A DNA stretch of 64,000 nucleotides from Candidatus Phytoplasma mali (GCF_000026205.1 NC_011047.1:537944-601943), one strand, 5' to 3'; counted from the first letter of the stretch, positions 36,091 through 46,197 are shown. Numbers and translations are program-made. The notes: generated by a model not told the origin, from the letters alone.

Positions 36091-36807
36091 ATGATCTATA
36101 GTCAAAATAAATTATTAAAATTATTTTTAATAATTCCTTTATTTATTGCTTTCACAATTTTTTGTTATGGTTTACAAAATCATAAAAAAAGTCTTCAATA
36201 TAAAGTGAGTGTTAAATTACCAAAACCGATACAACCACCGACAGACACAGAGATTTCAGAATATTTTAAGGTAAATCTAACTAATAACCCCGTTAATTTA
36301 GAAAATTTTCAACCATCAGAAGATTCAAATAAAACTGACTCAGAATTAATACCAATTACAACAAAAACTTCTATTTCAAAAACAATACCACAAATAAAAG
36401 ATTCAATAATTACGCGAGAATATGAAGTTTTTTTAGATGATCAAGTTTCTTCTAAGGAATATATTAAAGTTCATGTAGATTATTTTGCAATAAAAAACAT
36501 TTCATACTACGACAAATCATCAAATGAAAAAAAAAATATTTCAAACAATTTGTTTAACCAACACTACATATACGATTGGTTCTTAAAAACACCATTATTT
36601 AAAAATTCAACAAATCAAATCGATGATGTTATTTTAAAAGCTTCAAAACAACCAGGAGAAACAAATCCCAAGTTAAAGTTAGACCTTAAACAAACTTTAA
36701 ATTATCAAATATTAAAAGAATATCCTATAATTAAAGAATTAATCTCAAAAAATGTTGATAACATCGAATTAGAAATTGATTTTACAATCAAAACTATAGA
36801 AGATTAA
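36091..36807 (+). CDS. Anchored or secreted protein, VKLP family
   Basis: A 238-residue protein from the ATG at 36091. An in-frame ATG at 36067 would add eight residues but has no RBS, whereas 36091 has AGGGAAAG six bases upstream. N-terminal hydrophobic segment at about 12-30, then YKVSVKLPKPIQPP, a Thr/Ser/Pro-rich stretch and a charged C-terminal domain. It is related at the membrane-proximal region to the protein at 34870-35445. No known domain. Likely extracellular. It has a duplicated promoter region in front and a terminator after it. Confidence 0.65.
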   Translation: MIYSQNKLLKLFLIIPLFIAFTIFCYGLQNHKKSLQYKVSVKLPKPIQPPTDTEISEYFKVNLTNNPVNLENFQPSEDSNKTDSELIPITTKTSISKTIPQIKDSIITREYEVFLDDQVSSKEYIKVHVDYFAIKNISYYDKSSNEKKNISNNLFNQHYIYDWFLKTPLFKNSTNQIDDVILKASKQPGETNPKLKLDLKQTLNYQILKEYPIIKELISKNVDNIELEIDFTIKTIED

Positions 36808-36824
36808 TATTTTGGATTTAATTG

Positions 36825-36873
36825 ACTACAAAATTTAATTATTTTTACTAATGGTTAATTTTGTAGTTTTTTA
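36825..36873 (+). terminator. Rho-independent terminator
   Basis: ACTACAAAATTTAA pairs with TTAATTTTGTAGT (one bulged T) across a loop of about 20 bases and is followed by six T. Confidence 0.75.
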
Positions 36874-37246
36874 TTTAATGATAATGATTTAATTTTTCAT
36901 TATTAGTTATCTTTGATATTTTTTTAAATTCTTTATCAATTATTTTTAAGTTTAATTGAACAGTATTTGATGAATTTTATTTTCATATTTTTCAATTAAA
37001 GTTAAATTATTTTTTTTTTCATTGACAATATTTTTAAATTTTTAATTTTAAAAAATTTATTTAGAAAACCTAATGTTAAAGATGAAGATTATTTGTTATA
37101 TTGTGATGATAAAAATTAAATATTGTTTTTTTTAAAAATTAAATGTTATCATATAATTATTAGTAAGATATTTTGAATAAGATCTTATTAAAATTTGAAT
37201 TTTTAAAAAAAATTATTATAAAAATCGAAAAGGTGAAGAAATTAAA
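36874..37246. other. Intergenic, no gene seen
   Basis: About 370 bases of AT-rich spacer. The RBS AAAAGGTGAAG before 37247 is the only recognisable element. Confidence 0.5.
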
Positions 37247-38620
37247 ATGAAAGAAGCCAATATTATAAAAAATAAAAATAACAAATATGAAATTTTTAGT
37301 TTAAAATCTTTATTTTTTTTAGGTTTAATGTTTATTTGTGTTTTAAATGTTTATATGTTTAAACAAAATACTGCTTCATATTATCAACAATTATTTACAC
37401 CTTTATTATTATGTATGGTTTTAGGTATTTTTTTACATTTTGTCGGTAATATGATCCCTTTTTTGAATAAATTCGGACTAAGTTTTTTATTATGTGCTTT
37501 AGTTCCTTCTTATTTAGTTTATCAAAAGGTAATATCACCGAAATTAGTAGAAAAATTTCATGAAGATTTTTTTAATAAAGGTATTAATTTTCCTCATTTT
37601 TTTATTCTTTTAGTAATTGCAGGTAGTATTTTTAGCATTGATAATAAATTATTAAAAAAATCTATGAAGAAATTTCTTCCTTTAACTTTAATTTCTGTTA
37701 CGGTTGCTTTTTTATTGGTTGGAGGAATAGGACATTTATTACACTTTTCAGTTCCTAAAGGATTTATTTCCAAAGGTTCCTTCTTAGATGCTATTTTTTA
37801 TGTTTTTGTTCCTATAACTAATGGGGGAGTTAATTTTGGTGTTAATGGTCTGACTAATGGTCTGTACGGAAGAGTATCATCGAAAATAAATAACTTTGAA
37901 TTACGTGCATTTTTAATTGCTCCTTTAATTTTAACTCGTATACTGGCGATTGTTTTCACGAGTTTATTGTGTAATTATTTAAATAAAACGAAATTAAATG
38001 GTCAAGGTCAATTAGAATATATTAAAAATAAAAATAAAAGTGATTTGACAAATAAAAATAAAAAATTATTTGAACTGTCCGATATCAGAACAGGATTGTT
38101 AATAGCGATTGCTTTTTATATGTTGGGACGTGTATTAAGTTTTGTCTTTTTTAAAAATAACGATTTTGTTTTAGTATTTATGATAATTTTATTATTTATT
38201 TTTAAATTATTTAATTTAATGCCTATCAGTTTTCAAGGGAATTTGATTCAAACTGGTAAATTTATGACTACTAATTTTGCTGCTCCTATGTTGGTTGGTT
38301 TTAGTTTAACTACTAATTGGAAAATTTTATTAGCAGCTTTAACGGCATCCAAGATAATTTTATTAGTTTTAACTTCTTTATTAACAGTAACTTTAATTTC
38401 TCTTTTACTGGCGAAAAAATTTGGTTTTTATGCATTAGAAGCTGCCTTAACTGCCGGTCTAGGTTCTCACAGTGTTGGTGATTCTCCAGAATTTGGCGGA
38501 ATTATCACTATTAGTAAAAAACTAGATTTATTGCCTTTAATGAACATTACTACTCGTATTATTGGACCAATGATTTTTTTTATTTCGTCTTTAAGTTTTC
38601 AATATTTTTATACATCTTAA
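37247..38620 (+). CDS. 2-hydroxycarboxylate (malate/citrate) sodium symporter
   Basis: A 457-residue polytopic protein of the 2-hydroxycarboxylate transporter family (CitS/MaeN/MleP type), about 11-12 transmembrane helices. Useful markers are the NGGVNFGVNGL re-entrant-like segment (about 194-204), KFMTTNFAAPMLVG in the second half, and AALTAGLGSHSVGDSPEFGG near the C-terminus, corresponding to the Gly-rich second re-entrant loop. The family takes up malate or citrate with sodium ions. Phytoplasmas are known to use plant malate as carbon source, so malate is the likely substrate, though the sequence does not prove it. ATG with AAAAGGTGAAG. Single-gene unit ended by a terminator. Confidence 0.85.
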   Translation: MKEANIIKNKNNKYEIFSLKSLFFLGLMFICVLNVYMFKQNTASYYQQLFTPLLLCMVLGIFLHFVGNMIPFLNKFGLSFLLCALVPSYLVYQKVISPKLVEKFHEDFFNKGINFPHFFILLVIAGSIFSIDNKLLKKSMKKFLPLTLISVTVAFLLVGGIGHLLHFSVPKGFISKGSFLDAIFYVFVPITNGGVNFGVNGLTNGLYGRVSSKINNFELRAFLIAPLILTRILAIVFTSLLCNYLNKTKLNGQGQLEYIKNKNKSDLTNKNKKLFELSDIRTGLLIAIAFYMLGRVLSFVFFKNNDFVLVFMIILLFIFKLFNLMPISFQGNLIQTGKFMTTNFAAPMLVGFSLTTNWKILLAALTASKIILLVLTSLLTVTLISLLLAKKFGFYALEAALTAGLGSHSVGDSPEFGGIITISKKLDLLPLMNITTRIIGPMIFFISSLSFQYFYTS

Positions 38621-38736
38621 TAAAATTAATTAATAACAACAACATTGTTGATAGTTAAAATAGTATGATGATGTTATTAATATTGATAAATTTTTTGATT
38701 TGTTTGAGATTTTTTCAAATTAAACCATTAATAATT

Positions 38737-38766
38737 AGACTAGCTATGATCGAGCTAGTCTTTTTT
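38737..38766 (+). terminator. Rho-independent terminator after the symporter
   Basis: A perfect 9-bp stem AGACTAGCT / AGCTAGTCT with an ATGATCG loop and six T. Confidence 0.9.
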
Positions 38767-39361
38767 AATTTATTATTTTTTTATTTGTCAATGATGATTA
38801 AAATATGAAATTGAATCTCGAAATCAGTGTCAATTAAATTGGTTTCGGAAAAATAAATTTATTAAATAAGAAAATATTTTTTAGAATTGATAATACATCA
38901 TTAATTTATTTTCATAAAGCATCATATATATAAACAGTTAATAATTAACTAATCTTCTAATTTTGAAAATATTTTTAATCAGTCTTATAATCCATAAAAA
39001 GAAGATAATCAATATTACTTTAAAAAATTTCTTTACTCCAATATTAATTATTTGATAGTTGAGTAAACAGGAGATTTCTTTTTATTTTATCTTCGGAAAA
39101 AAATATCATTTTTTTATTTACCAGGTTTATTTTTTTTAGTTTTTCTTTCAATCAGAGTTAATAAAATAACTCAATTATAAATATAAATATTAATATTTAT
39201 TATTATTGATTTTTTTTATTTTAGCATTATTTTCATTTTGATTTCATTAATTGATTATAATAATTATAATTTAAAGAAATTTTTTAAATGATAATTTTTT
39301 ATCTTTAATTATTTTCATTGGGAAAATAAAAATATATTTGATGAATTTGGAGGTATAAAAT
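38767..39361. other. 600-base intergenic region, no gene seen
   Basis: AT-rich with short open frames only; no RBS-supported start was found other than GGAGG before 39362. Confidence 0.5.
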
Positions 39362-40132
39362 TTGATTTTAAATAAATTTAAAAAAATCTTTTTTATTAAT
39401 TTATTTTTGACTTTAATGAGTTTGATATTGATAGGTCTGAAGTTTTTTGATCCATCATTTAATGTTTTTCATTTTTATTTAAAATTATTTTTTTTATTAA
39501 CTTGGACTTTAAATGATGTAATTGTTAATCACAGATGTGATGAATTAAAAAAAAAATATATGTTTTTAGATTCTAAACGTCTCTTTTTTAAAAGATATTT
39601 GATTAGTTGGGGTTTATTTTTACTAGGATTTATTTTGATAATTAAAATTTGTTTTTATGCTCCTACTGAAGAATTGGCATTAAATAAATTTATTTTGCAG
39701 ATGATGACGACTGATACTCTCAATATAGATCGTATTATTATTTTAGGTTCTATTTTATTGATCATATTTTTAATTTTTTTAATATTGATAGTTTCTTGGG
39801 TATTATATGTTTATAATAGATTAAAAATTTTTATTTTTTTAGATTATTTAGAAAAAAAAGTAATCTCCAAAATTATTCGTCAAGAAGAGCATGATATTCA
39901 TTTTTCAGAATTTCAAAAAAGACATTTTTTCGTTATTAAAATGTATTTTTTAACTTTTTTGGTATTACCTTTTTTATTTTTGTTTATTATTTTTTTTATT
40001 AATCATAATTTAATTTTGAATGCAATGTTTTTAAAAATTTATTATTTCATTTTGGCACTACCTTTATTAATTGGTAATTTTTTTAGTTGGATTAATTTTT
40101 ATAAATTAGCTGTTCTTTTAGATGAAATTTAG
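39362..40132 (+). CDS. Multi-pass membrane protein, unknown
   Basis: A 256-residue protein with six hydrophobic segments (about 10-28, 33-50, 75-95, 120-150, 190-215 and 225-247) and a charged cytoplasmic-type loop at about 155-190 with an EEHDIHFSEFQKRH phrase. No family recognised. TTG start preceded by TTGGAGG nine bases upstream. It stands alone between two intergenic regions. Confidence 0.65.
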   Translation: MILNKFKKIFFINLFLTLMSLILIGLKFFDPSFNVFHFYLKLFFLLTWTLNDVIVNHRCDELKKKYMFLDSKRLFFKRYLISWGLFLLGFILIIKICFYAPTEELALNKFILQMMTTDTLNIDRIIILGSILLIIFLIFLILIVSWVLYVYNRLKIFIFLDYLEKKVISKIIRQEEHDIHFSEFQKRHFFVIKMYFLTFLVLPFLFLFIIFFINHNLILNAMFLKIYYFILALPLLIGNFFSWINFYKLAVLLDEI

Positions 40133-40403
40133 TATAATTAACTATTTTTCAGATTTTTGATGAAAAATTTTTAAAATTAATAATTGATCGATGGATTGGG
40201 AACAGATATTAAAAAAATAAGATCAATTTATTTTTTTGCATTTTACTTGAATTTTTATTTTTTATAATTATACTTAAAGAATATAATAAAAAAATTAGTA
40301 TGTTTATTTTTTTATTTGTTATTTTGTTAATAAATAATATATTTAAATTTTTTTTATTAATAATAATATTATTAAGAAATATAAAGGAGTAAAAAAAAGT
40401 TTT

Positions 40404-42653
40404 ATGTTTACATCGAATTTTAAAAATAAAAAAAATTTAAATATATTATTTTATTTTTTTGCGATATGTTTAATGTTTTTGGCATTTATTGTTAGTGTTC
40501 CAATAAGTGCTGAAAAAAAAGATTTTAAAGCATTAGTTGATGCTCGAGCAATAAAAATTAGCCCTATAGAACATAAGGTATTTGATGGTAAATCAACACC
40601 AAACACATATACAATAAAATCAGACCAAATAGATGCAATAAAATCATTATTAAAAACAGAATTTGACCAAATAGATGGTATAAAAGACAATTATGACCTT
40701 TCAGTAGAAATCGCTGAAGGTGATGCAGCAGGTGTTTTAAAAGTAACTGATGGAACAATTAAAGATTTAAAAATTGTTGCAAAAGTGAAAGAAGACAAAA
40801 AAACTTTATTCTTAGAAGGAGACGATGCAAAAACAGCATTTACCTTTTCTAATGATCTTACTAAACTTAGAGTTCCAACAACATCAACAGACAAAAAAAC
40901 TGTATTAGCATTTGCAGACTTTGAAATATTGGAAAAAGGTCTACTTGAAGATTTAGAATCAACAGAATCACAAAAAAGAAAAGCAAATCAAACACACAAT
41001 AACAAATATAAAGAAATAGTTAAAACAATTATTCAGGATATAAATAAATTAAATCCTTTTACAAAATTAGATGACCAAGAATTTAAAAATTTTACAATAA
41101 TTACTGTTAATAACAATGGTGTGAAACAAGTTAAATTATCAGGTAAAACTCAAGGAAAAGCAGACGATAAAAGTGAATTTTTAAATTTTAGAGGAGAAAA
41201 AACTATTGATTTAAATGTTTCGCCCGCATTACAAGATGCAGAAACATTTATTAAAGCAAAAAATAACAATAGTTTATATATTGGTCCTATAAAAAAAGAG
41301 ACAACAGACGCAAACGCAACACTAACAACTGAAGCACAAAAAGAAAAAATTAAAACATATTTGATAACAAAAATATTACCAACAAAAGACAATCAAGATA
41401 AATTACTTGCAATAACAAAAGACGATTATGGAATTACATTTGACGACACAAATAAAAAAGTTAAAATAAAATTATTAAATACAGGCAAGAAAACAACAAT
41501 TTTGTCTGCAAACAATGATCTAGTAGAATTATCATTTGATAATGATCTTGAAAGACTTAAATTGTTAGACAATTTCGAAATAGACACAAAAAAATATGAA
41601 GAAATAAACAATAAAAGTATTAAAAAATCAGCAAAATACGAATTTATTTTTCAAAATATTAAAGAATTAAATCCTTTTACAGAATTATTAGCGAGTGATT
41701 TTGATGTAGATTTTGATTCATCAACAAAAAACGTTATATTAAAAGGTAAAAACACTGGTACACCAGAAAATAAAAGTTATAAATTGATTAATAGTAAAAT
41801 GACTACATTGAAAGTTAAAGTAGTTGATGAAGATTCAACAAAATCATCCCAATCAAAAAATAACAACAGGGACGATAGACAAAATCAAAATACATCAGGC
41901 GAAAATCAACAATCATTACAAAAAACAGATTTAAAAAAATTAATTGAAAACAAAAATCATAATTCTTTAACTGTGGGACCTGTAAGATTTGAAGCATGGG
42001 ATGTTTCAACAGACCAACAAACAGTTAAAAATGACCAATTTTCATCAGTTATTACTAATAATATACCGGCAGCATTATCAGGTAAAGTAGAGATAGGAGA
42101 CTGGAATTATAGATTAAAAACATTTAAATTAAAAGTAAAAACTGAAAATCAAAGTGATTTTGTTCAAAATGAATTACAATTAACATTTAGTAATAATCTT
42201 AATGACATTTTTTTACCGTCATCAACAACAAAAATTACATTAACAGAAGAACAATTTAACACAATGAAAAACTCAAACAACTCAGATCCTAACAAATATA
42301 AACTTATTGTTGATTTTATTAAAACACACAATCCTATGATATTATTAGAATCAAAAGATTTGGAAATAAAATTTTCTGAAACAAAACAAGATTTAATTTT
42401 ATCAGGTAAAACAATAGATATAGACGGAAATCGTACAGGACTAAATTTTAGTAATACAAAAGTAATTCCGTTGGAAGTTACAGAAACTAAAACAAAAACT
42501 AACCAAGAACAAAAAACAACAACTCAAGACCAAACAACAGCAACAACTCAAGACCAAGGAATTTCTTGGTGGATATATGTTATAACTATTGTTTTTGTGG
42601 TTACTATAGGTTTTATCGCTTTTAAAATTTTTAAAAATAAAAATAGACAATAA
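40404..42653 (+). CDS. Large surface protein with three tandem modules and C-terminal anchor
   Basis: A 749-residue protein: signal peptide ending about ISA (34-36), a very large extracellular part, a Gln/Thr-rich linker (about 690-718) and a C-terminal transmembrane helix (about 721-741) with a basic tail. The outer part consists of three diverged modules of about 215 residues. Each starts with an NS-x-GP-I/V or equivalent strand and ends with a LNPFT-L / LNPFTEL / HNPMILL phrase, then an ILSGK(N)T strand and a -LKV- or PLEV- strand. Such proteins are exposed on the cell surface; in phytoplasmas surface proteins often contact insect-vector or plant proteins. Thr and Ala codons ending in A are more frequent than in nearby housekeeping genes. 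ATG with AAAGGAG upstream. A strong terminator follows. Confidence 0.75.
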   Translation: MFTSNFKNKKNLNILFYFFAICLMFLAFIVSVPISAEKKDFKALVDARAIKISPIEHKVFDGKSTPNTYTIKSDQIDAIKSLLKTEFDQIDGIKDNYDLSVEIAEGDAAGVLKVTDGTIKDLKIVAKVKEDKKTLFLEGDDAKTAFTFSNDLTKLRVPTTSTDKKTVLAFADFEILEKGLLEDLESTESQKRKANQTHNNKYKEIVKTIIQDINKLNPFTKLDDQEFKNFTIITVNNNGVKQVKLSGKTQGKADDKSEFLNFRGEKTIDLNVSPALQDAETFIKAKNNNSLYIGPIKKETTDANATLTTEAQKEKIKTYLITKILPTKDNQDKLLAITKDDYGITFDDTNKKVKIKLLNTGKKTTILSANNDLVELSFDNDLERLKLLDNFEIDTKKYEEINNKSIKKSAKYEFIFQNIKELNPFTELLASDFDVDFDSSTKNVILKGKNTGTPENKSYKLINSKMTTLKVKVVDEDSTKSSQSKNNNRDDRQNQNTSGENQQSLQKTDLKKLIENKNHNSLTVGPVRFEAWDVSTDQQTVKNDQFSSVITNNIPAALSGKVEIGDWNYRLKTFKLKVKTENQSDFVQNELQLTFSNNLNDIFLPSSTTKITLTEEQFNTMKNSNNSDPNKYKLIVDFIKTHNPMILLESKDLEIKFSETKQDLILSGKTIDIDGNRTGLNFSNTKVIPLEVTETKTKTNQEQKTTTQDQTTATTQDQGISWWIYVITIVFVVTIGFIAFKIFKNKNRQ

Positions 42654-42693
42654 TATAATATTTTAAAATTAAAAAAAATATTTTTAGTACGAA

Positions 42694-42766
42694 AATAAGA
42701 ATATAAATGTTTAAATTTCTTTCAAATAATTAAAAAAAATTTAAACATTTAGTTCTTATTTTTTTA
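42694..42766 (+). terminator. Long terminator hairpin
   Basis: Outer stem AATAAGAA / TTCTTATT and inner 15-bp stem (42704-42718 with 42737-42751), followed by seven T. It ends the surface-protein transcript. Confidence 0.85.
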
Positions 42767-42860
42767 TTTATTTTTCTTATTTATTATTAATAATTTCTAA
42801 AAAAGTAGTTTTTTTATTTATTTTTCTTATTTATTATTAATAATTTCTAAAAAAGTAGTT
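42761..42860. repeat. Two perfect 50-bp tandem repeats
   Basis: 42761-42810 is repeated at 42811-42860. The unit includes TTCTTATTTATTATTAATAA and ends AAAAAGTAGTT. It begins inside the T tract of the terminator. No coding content. Confidence 0.9.
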
Positions 42861-43022
42861 TTTTTTATTTTTTTATTTGTTATAGTTGAAATTTTATAAA
42901 AAAATATATAATATTTATAATAATGATTATTTTTTTGATTTAATAATCATGATTTTATTTTTTAGGTTAATTTTTTTTATTTAAAAAAAATGTAAATTAA
43001 AATTTAATTTCAGGAGAAAAAA

Positions 43023-44519
43023 ATGAATTTTTATTATCATAAATTAGAACAAAGATTTGAAGAAATTGGGCATTTAGGTAATATTTTAAATTTATTAAGT
43101 TGGGATATTGCTTGTAATATGAAAAATGGTTCAGAAAATAGTCGAACTAAAGAAATTATTACTTTAAATAATATTATTCGTAAATTATTGATTTCGAAAG
43201 AAAATAAAAATTGGCTTTTAGAAGCTCAAAAAGAAATTAAAGATTTAGATCAATGGCAACAAGTTAATTTAAAAGAAATAGCTTTAACAATTAAAAATAA
43301 AGAAATTATTTCTGAAGAATTACAAAATAAATTGATTTTAGCCACTAATCAAGCTGATTTAATTTGGCGTAAAGCTAAAGTTAATAATGATTATGAATTA
43401 TTTAAACCTTATTTATCAGAAGTTATTAAATATACTAAGGAAATTGCTCAAGTTCGTGCTAAAGCTTTGGGTTTATCATTATATGATGCTTTAATTGATC
43501 TTTATGATACTGGAACGACAGTCCAAAGTATCAAAAAAACCTTTGCGGTTTTAAAAGAAAAATTACCTCCTTTAATTAAAGAAATTTTAAAAAAACAACA
43601 ATTAAAAAAACATTTATATCAACAAATTTCTTTACCAATTAAACAACAAAAAAAAATTAATTATCAAATTATGCAAACTTTAGGTTTCGATACTAATAAG
43701 GGTCGCTTAGATGAATCCGCTCATCCTTTTTGCGGTGGTACTCCTCATGATGTTCGTTTAACTACTCATTATTCTGCAGACAATTTTTTGAATAGTTTTT
43801 ATGCTACCGTACATGAAACAGGTCATGCTTTGTATGAACAAAATTTACCTGAAAAATATAAAAATCAGCCTGTTGGTAATGCTCGAGGTTTTCAATTTCA
43901 CGAAAGTCAATCGTTATTAATGGAAAAACAAGTTGGTAAATCGAAAGAATTTTTAAATTATTTAACTAATTTATTAAGTCAAAAATTTAATTTAAATGAT
44001 GATTTATTTAAAACGGAAAATTTATATTTAGCCGCTAATCAAGTTAAACCTGATTTCATTCGGATTTATTCTGATGAAGTTACTTATTGTTTGCATATTA
44101 TTTTACGTTTTGAAATTGAAGAATTATTAATTAATGATCGATTATCTTTAGATGAACTACCAACCGTTTGGAATCAAAAAATGCAAGATTATTTAGGTAT
44201 TTCACCCAAAAATTTTACTGAAGGTTGTTTACAAGATGTTCATTGGTCAGCAGGTTGTTTTGGTTATTTTCCAAGTTATGCTAACGGTATGATTATAGCC
44301 GCGATGGTTATGGAAAAAATTAAAACTATTTATCCTAACATTAAAAATGATTTCATTCAAGGAGAATTTAGTAATTTAAATCAATATTTAAATCAAAACT
44401 TTAGAAATTTTGGTTCTCTTTATTCTAGTGAAGAAATGTTATTTCAATTGACAGGTGAAAAAGAAGTTAATCCATATACTTTTTTAAAATATTTAGAAGA
44501 TAAATATTTATTTAATTAA
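43023..44519 (+). CDS. Carboxypeptidase Taq-type metallopeptidase (M32)
   Basis: A 498-residue M32 zinc carboxypeptidase of normal length. It removes C-terminal residues from peptides in the cytosol. Visible marks: the N-terminal helical lid with WDIACNM, HPFCGGTPHDVRLTT (about 237-251), the zinc site HETGH (264-268), and a downstream HESQSLLMEKQVG (about 291-303) that supplies the third ligand Glu. The C-terminal YANGMIIAAM and WSAGCFGYFPSY phrases also fit. ATG with CAGGAGAAA. It probably recycles imported peptides for amino acids, in line with the reduced metabolism of this organism. Confidence 0.93.
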   Translation: MNFYYHKLEQRFEEIGHLGNILNLLSWDIACNMKNGSENSRTKEIITLNNIIRKLLISKENKNWLLEAQKEIKDLDQWQQVNLKEIALTIKNKEIISEELQNKLILATNQADLIWRKAKVNNDYELFKPYLSEVIKYTKEIAQVRAKALGLSLYDALIDLYDTGTTVQSIKKTFAVLKEKLPPLIKEILKKQQLKKHLYQQISLPIKQQKKINYQIMQTLGFDTNKGRLDESAHPFCGGTPHDVRLTTHYSADNFLNSFYATVHETGHALYEQNLPEKYKNQPVGNARGFQFHESQSLLMEKQVGKSKEFLNYLTNLLSQKFNLNDDLFKTENLYLAANQVKPDFIRIYSDEVTYCLHIILRFEIEELLINDRLSLDELPTVWNQKMQDYLGISPKNFTEGCLQDVHWSAGCFGYFPSYANGMIIAAMVMEKIKTIYPNIKNDFIQGEFSNLNQYLNQNFRNFGSLYSSEEMLFQLTGEKEVNPYTFLKYLEDKYLFN

Positions 44520-44619
44520 AGATTAATATTTTTAATTATTTAATATTTGGATAGAAAAATTTAATTTCATAATTTTTATATTTAAAGTTAATTTTAAAAA
44601 AAATAAAGAAAGAAATTTA

Positions 44620-45324
44620 ATGAATATGAAAAATCAATTTAAAAAATTATTTAAACATCGCGCGGATAATGTTTTTAAAATATTATTTGCAATGGGTTTA
44701 ATTTTAATAGTTTATATTATTTTTACTATACAATTAAAAAATATTTATCAAAAATCATCTATTAAAGGTTCTAAGACATGGTTGGATTTAATTTATTATT
44801 ATACTAATCAAAGTAATATTTTAGTTTTAATTACAATGACTTTATTTTTTACTTCGTTTAGAAAAAATCCTAAATTTTCTTGTTTAGCTTTTATTACTTT
44901 AACATCTATTTTATTTACTGCAATTATTAATCATACTATTGTTTGTCCAACAGAACTTAAAGATTTCAGTTTTTCCTTAGAAACTTATTATCATTATCAT
45001 CACACTATAATTCCTATTTTATATACTATTTTTTATTTTTTTAAAAATATTCCACCGATAGATATGAAAAAAGTTTATATTAGCTTAATTCAACCTTTAG
45101 TTTATTTTTACTTTTTTTTATTTCAAGGTTTATTTAACAAAAATACTAAATATCCTTATTCATTTATTGATCCTATGAACAAAGGTATTTTTAATATTAC
45201 AAGTGAAGGTGGACAAGGTTATTTTTTAGTTTTATTAATGTCTATCATTTTAACAATTTTATTTTACTTTTATAATTATGTATTAGCTTTTATTAAAAAT
45301 CGATATTTTTCTTATAGGGGTTAA
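44620..45324 (+). CDS. Pr6Pr-like integral membrane protein
   Basis: A 234-residue protein with six membrane helices. The sequence pattern YYTNQSNILV (helix 2), YHYHHTIIPILY (helix 4), QPLVYFYFFLFQGL (helix 5) and YPYSFID matches the Pr6Pr/FAR-17a-AIG1-like membrane family, in which the conserved residues are thought to line an intramembrane active or binding site. The bacterial members have no established role. ATG after AAAGAAAG. It lies downstream of the M32 gene by 100 bases, same strand, and may share a transcript. Confidence 0.7.
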   Translation: MNMKNQFKKLFKHRADNVFKILFAMGLILIVYIIFTIQLKNIYQKSSIKGSKTWLDLIYYYTNQSNILVLITMTLFFTSFRKNPKFSCLAFITLTSILFTAIINHTIVCPTELKDFSFSLETYYHYHHTIIPILYTIFYFFKNIPPIDMKKVYISLIQPLVYFYFFLFQGLFNKNTKYPYSFIDPMNKGIFNITSEGGQGYFLVLLMSIILTILFYFYNYVLAFIKNRYFSYRG

Positions 45325-45474
45325 GATGGTTTTTATCAAAAAATAATGATAATGGCTATTTTTAAATTAATTTTAATAAATTAATTATTGTTATTAAGAA
45401 GTTTATTAGAAATTATATTTTTTATAAAACATTAAATACCAAATTATTATTCCGTTAAATAAATAATTTTCAAT

Positions 45475-45608
45475 AAAAAAATGTAACACTTCGTTGCAAC
45501 ATAAAGATTTTTTAAAAATATTTTAAAAAATCAATGTTTTAAAAAATAAAAAAAAATCTAAGTAGTTATTTTATTTTTTTTAAAAGTCTAAAAAAATACA
45601 ATATTTCA
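45475..45608. mobile_element. Two adjacent fragments of the MITE-like element
   Basis: AAAAAAATGTAACACTTCG (45475-45493) and 45540-45608, the latter with CTAAGTAGTTATTTTATTTT and ending AAATACAATATTTC. Both are in the orientation of the 31917 copy. The second runs up to 10 bases before the ATG of the next gene, so it supplies its upstream region. Confidence 0.7.
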
Positions 45609-45618
45609 GGGAGTAATA

Positions 45619-46197
45619 ATGAATCAAATTCAAACTATTAATATAAATTTGGATAAAAGTAAATTAAGTACAGTACAATTAGTTTTCGTTACTGTTATAA
45701 GTGTTTTGACTTTAGGTCTAGCATGGTTTAGTGTTTATCCTTTTTTTAAAGTTTTTGCTTTTAAACGCGATATTGAATTACAAATTTCCATAAAAAAAAA
45801 TTTTTTACAAGAAATAAATAATTTACAAAATAAAATTCAAAAAAATATTAATTTTAAAGTAGAAAATTATGATATATCAAAAAATAATCCAAAAAAAGAA
45901 AGATCTTTATTCGCATTAGGAAAAATACAAATAATTTTTACATCTATAATCGCAACTATTTCTATTATATGTATAATATTTAATAATATTATTGATTTAC
46001 CAAATCATGAAGAAACATATCCTTTATTTAGTTTGTTCTATATTTATTGTTGGGAAGTTGTTTATAATGGGAATATAATATTCCAAAAAAATAAATATTC
46101 AATTATTCAACTAGAAAATGAAAAAGAAAGATTATATGAAGATATAAAAAATTTTGAACAAAAAGAATTTTTATTATCACAACAAAACAAAAAATAA
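45619..46197 (+). CDS. Membrane protein with two helical pairs, unknown
   Basis: A 192-residue protein with hydrophobic segments at about 22-46, 105-125 and 132-155 and a Lys-rich loop between about 60 and 100, then a charged C-terminal helix. No family recognised. RBS AGGGAG eight bases before the ATG, formed at the end of a repeat fragment. A terminator follows 10 bases after the stop. Confidence 0.6.
   Translation: MNQIQTININLDKSKLSTVQLVFVTVISVLTLGLAWFSVYPFFKVFAFKRDIELQISIKKNFLQEINNLQNKIQKNINFKVENYDISKNNPKKERSLFALGKIQIIFTSIIATISIICIIFNNIIDLPNHEETYPLFSLFYIYCWEVVYNGNIIFQKNKYSIIQLENEKERLYEDIKNFEQKEFLLSQQNKK

Noticed and set aside
40451..41611. Several minus-strand frames of 60-80 codons
   Set aside because: All are within the large surface-protein gene and have no RBS. 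They arise from its A-rich codons.
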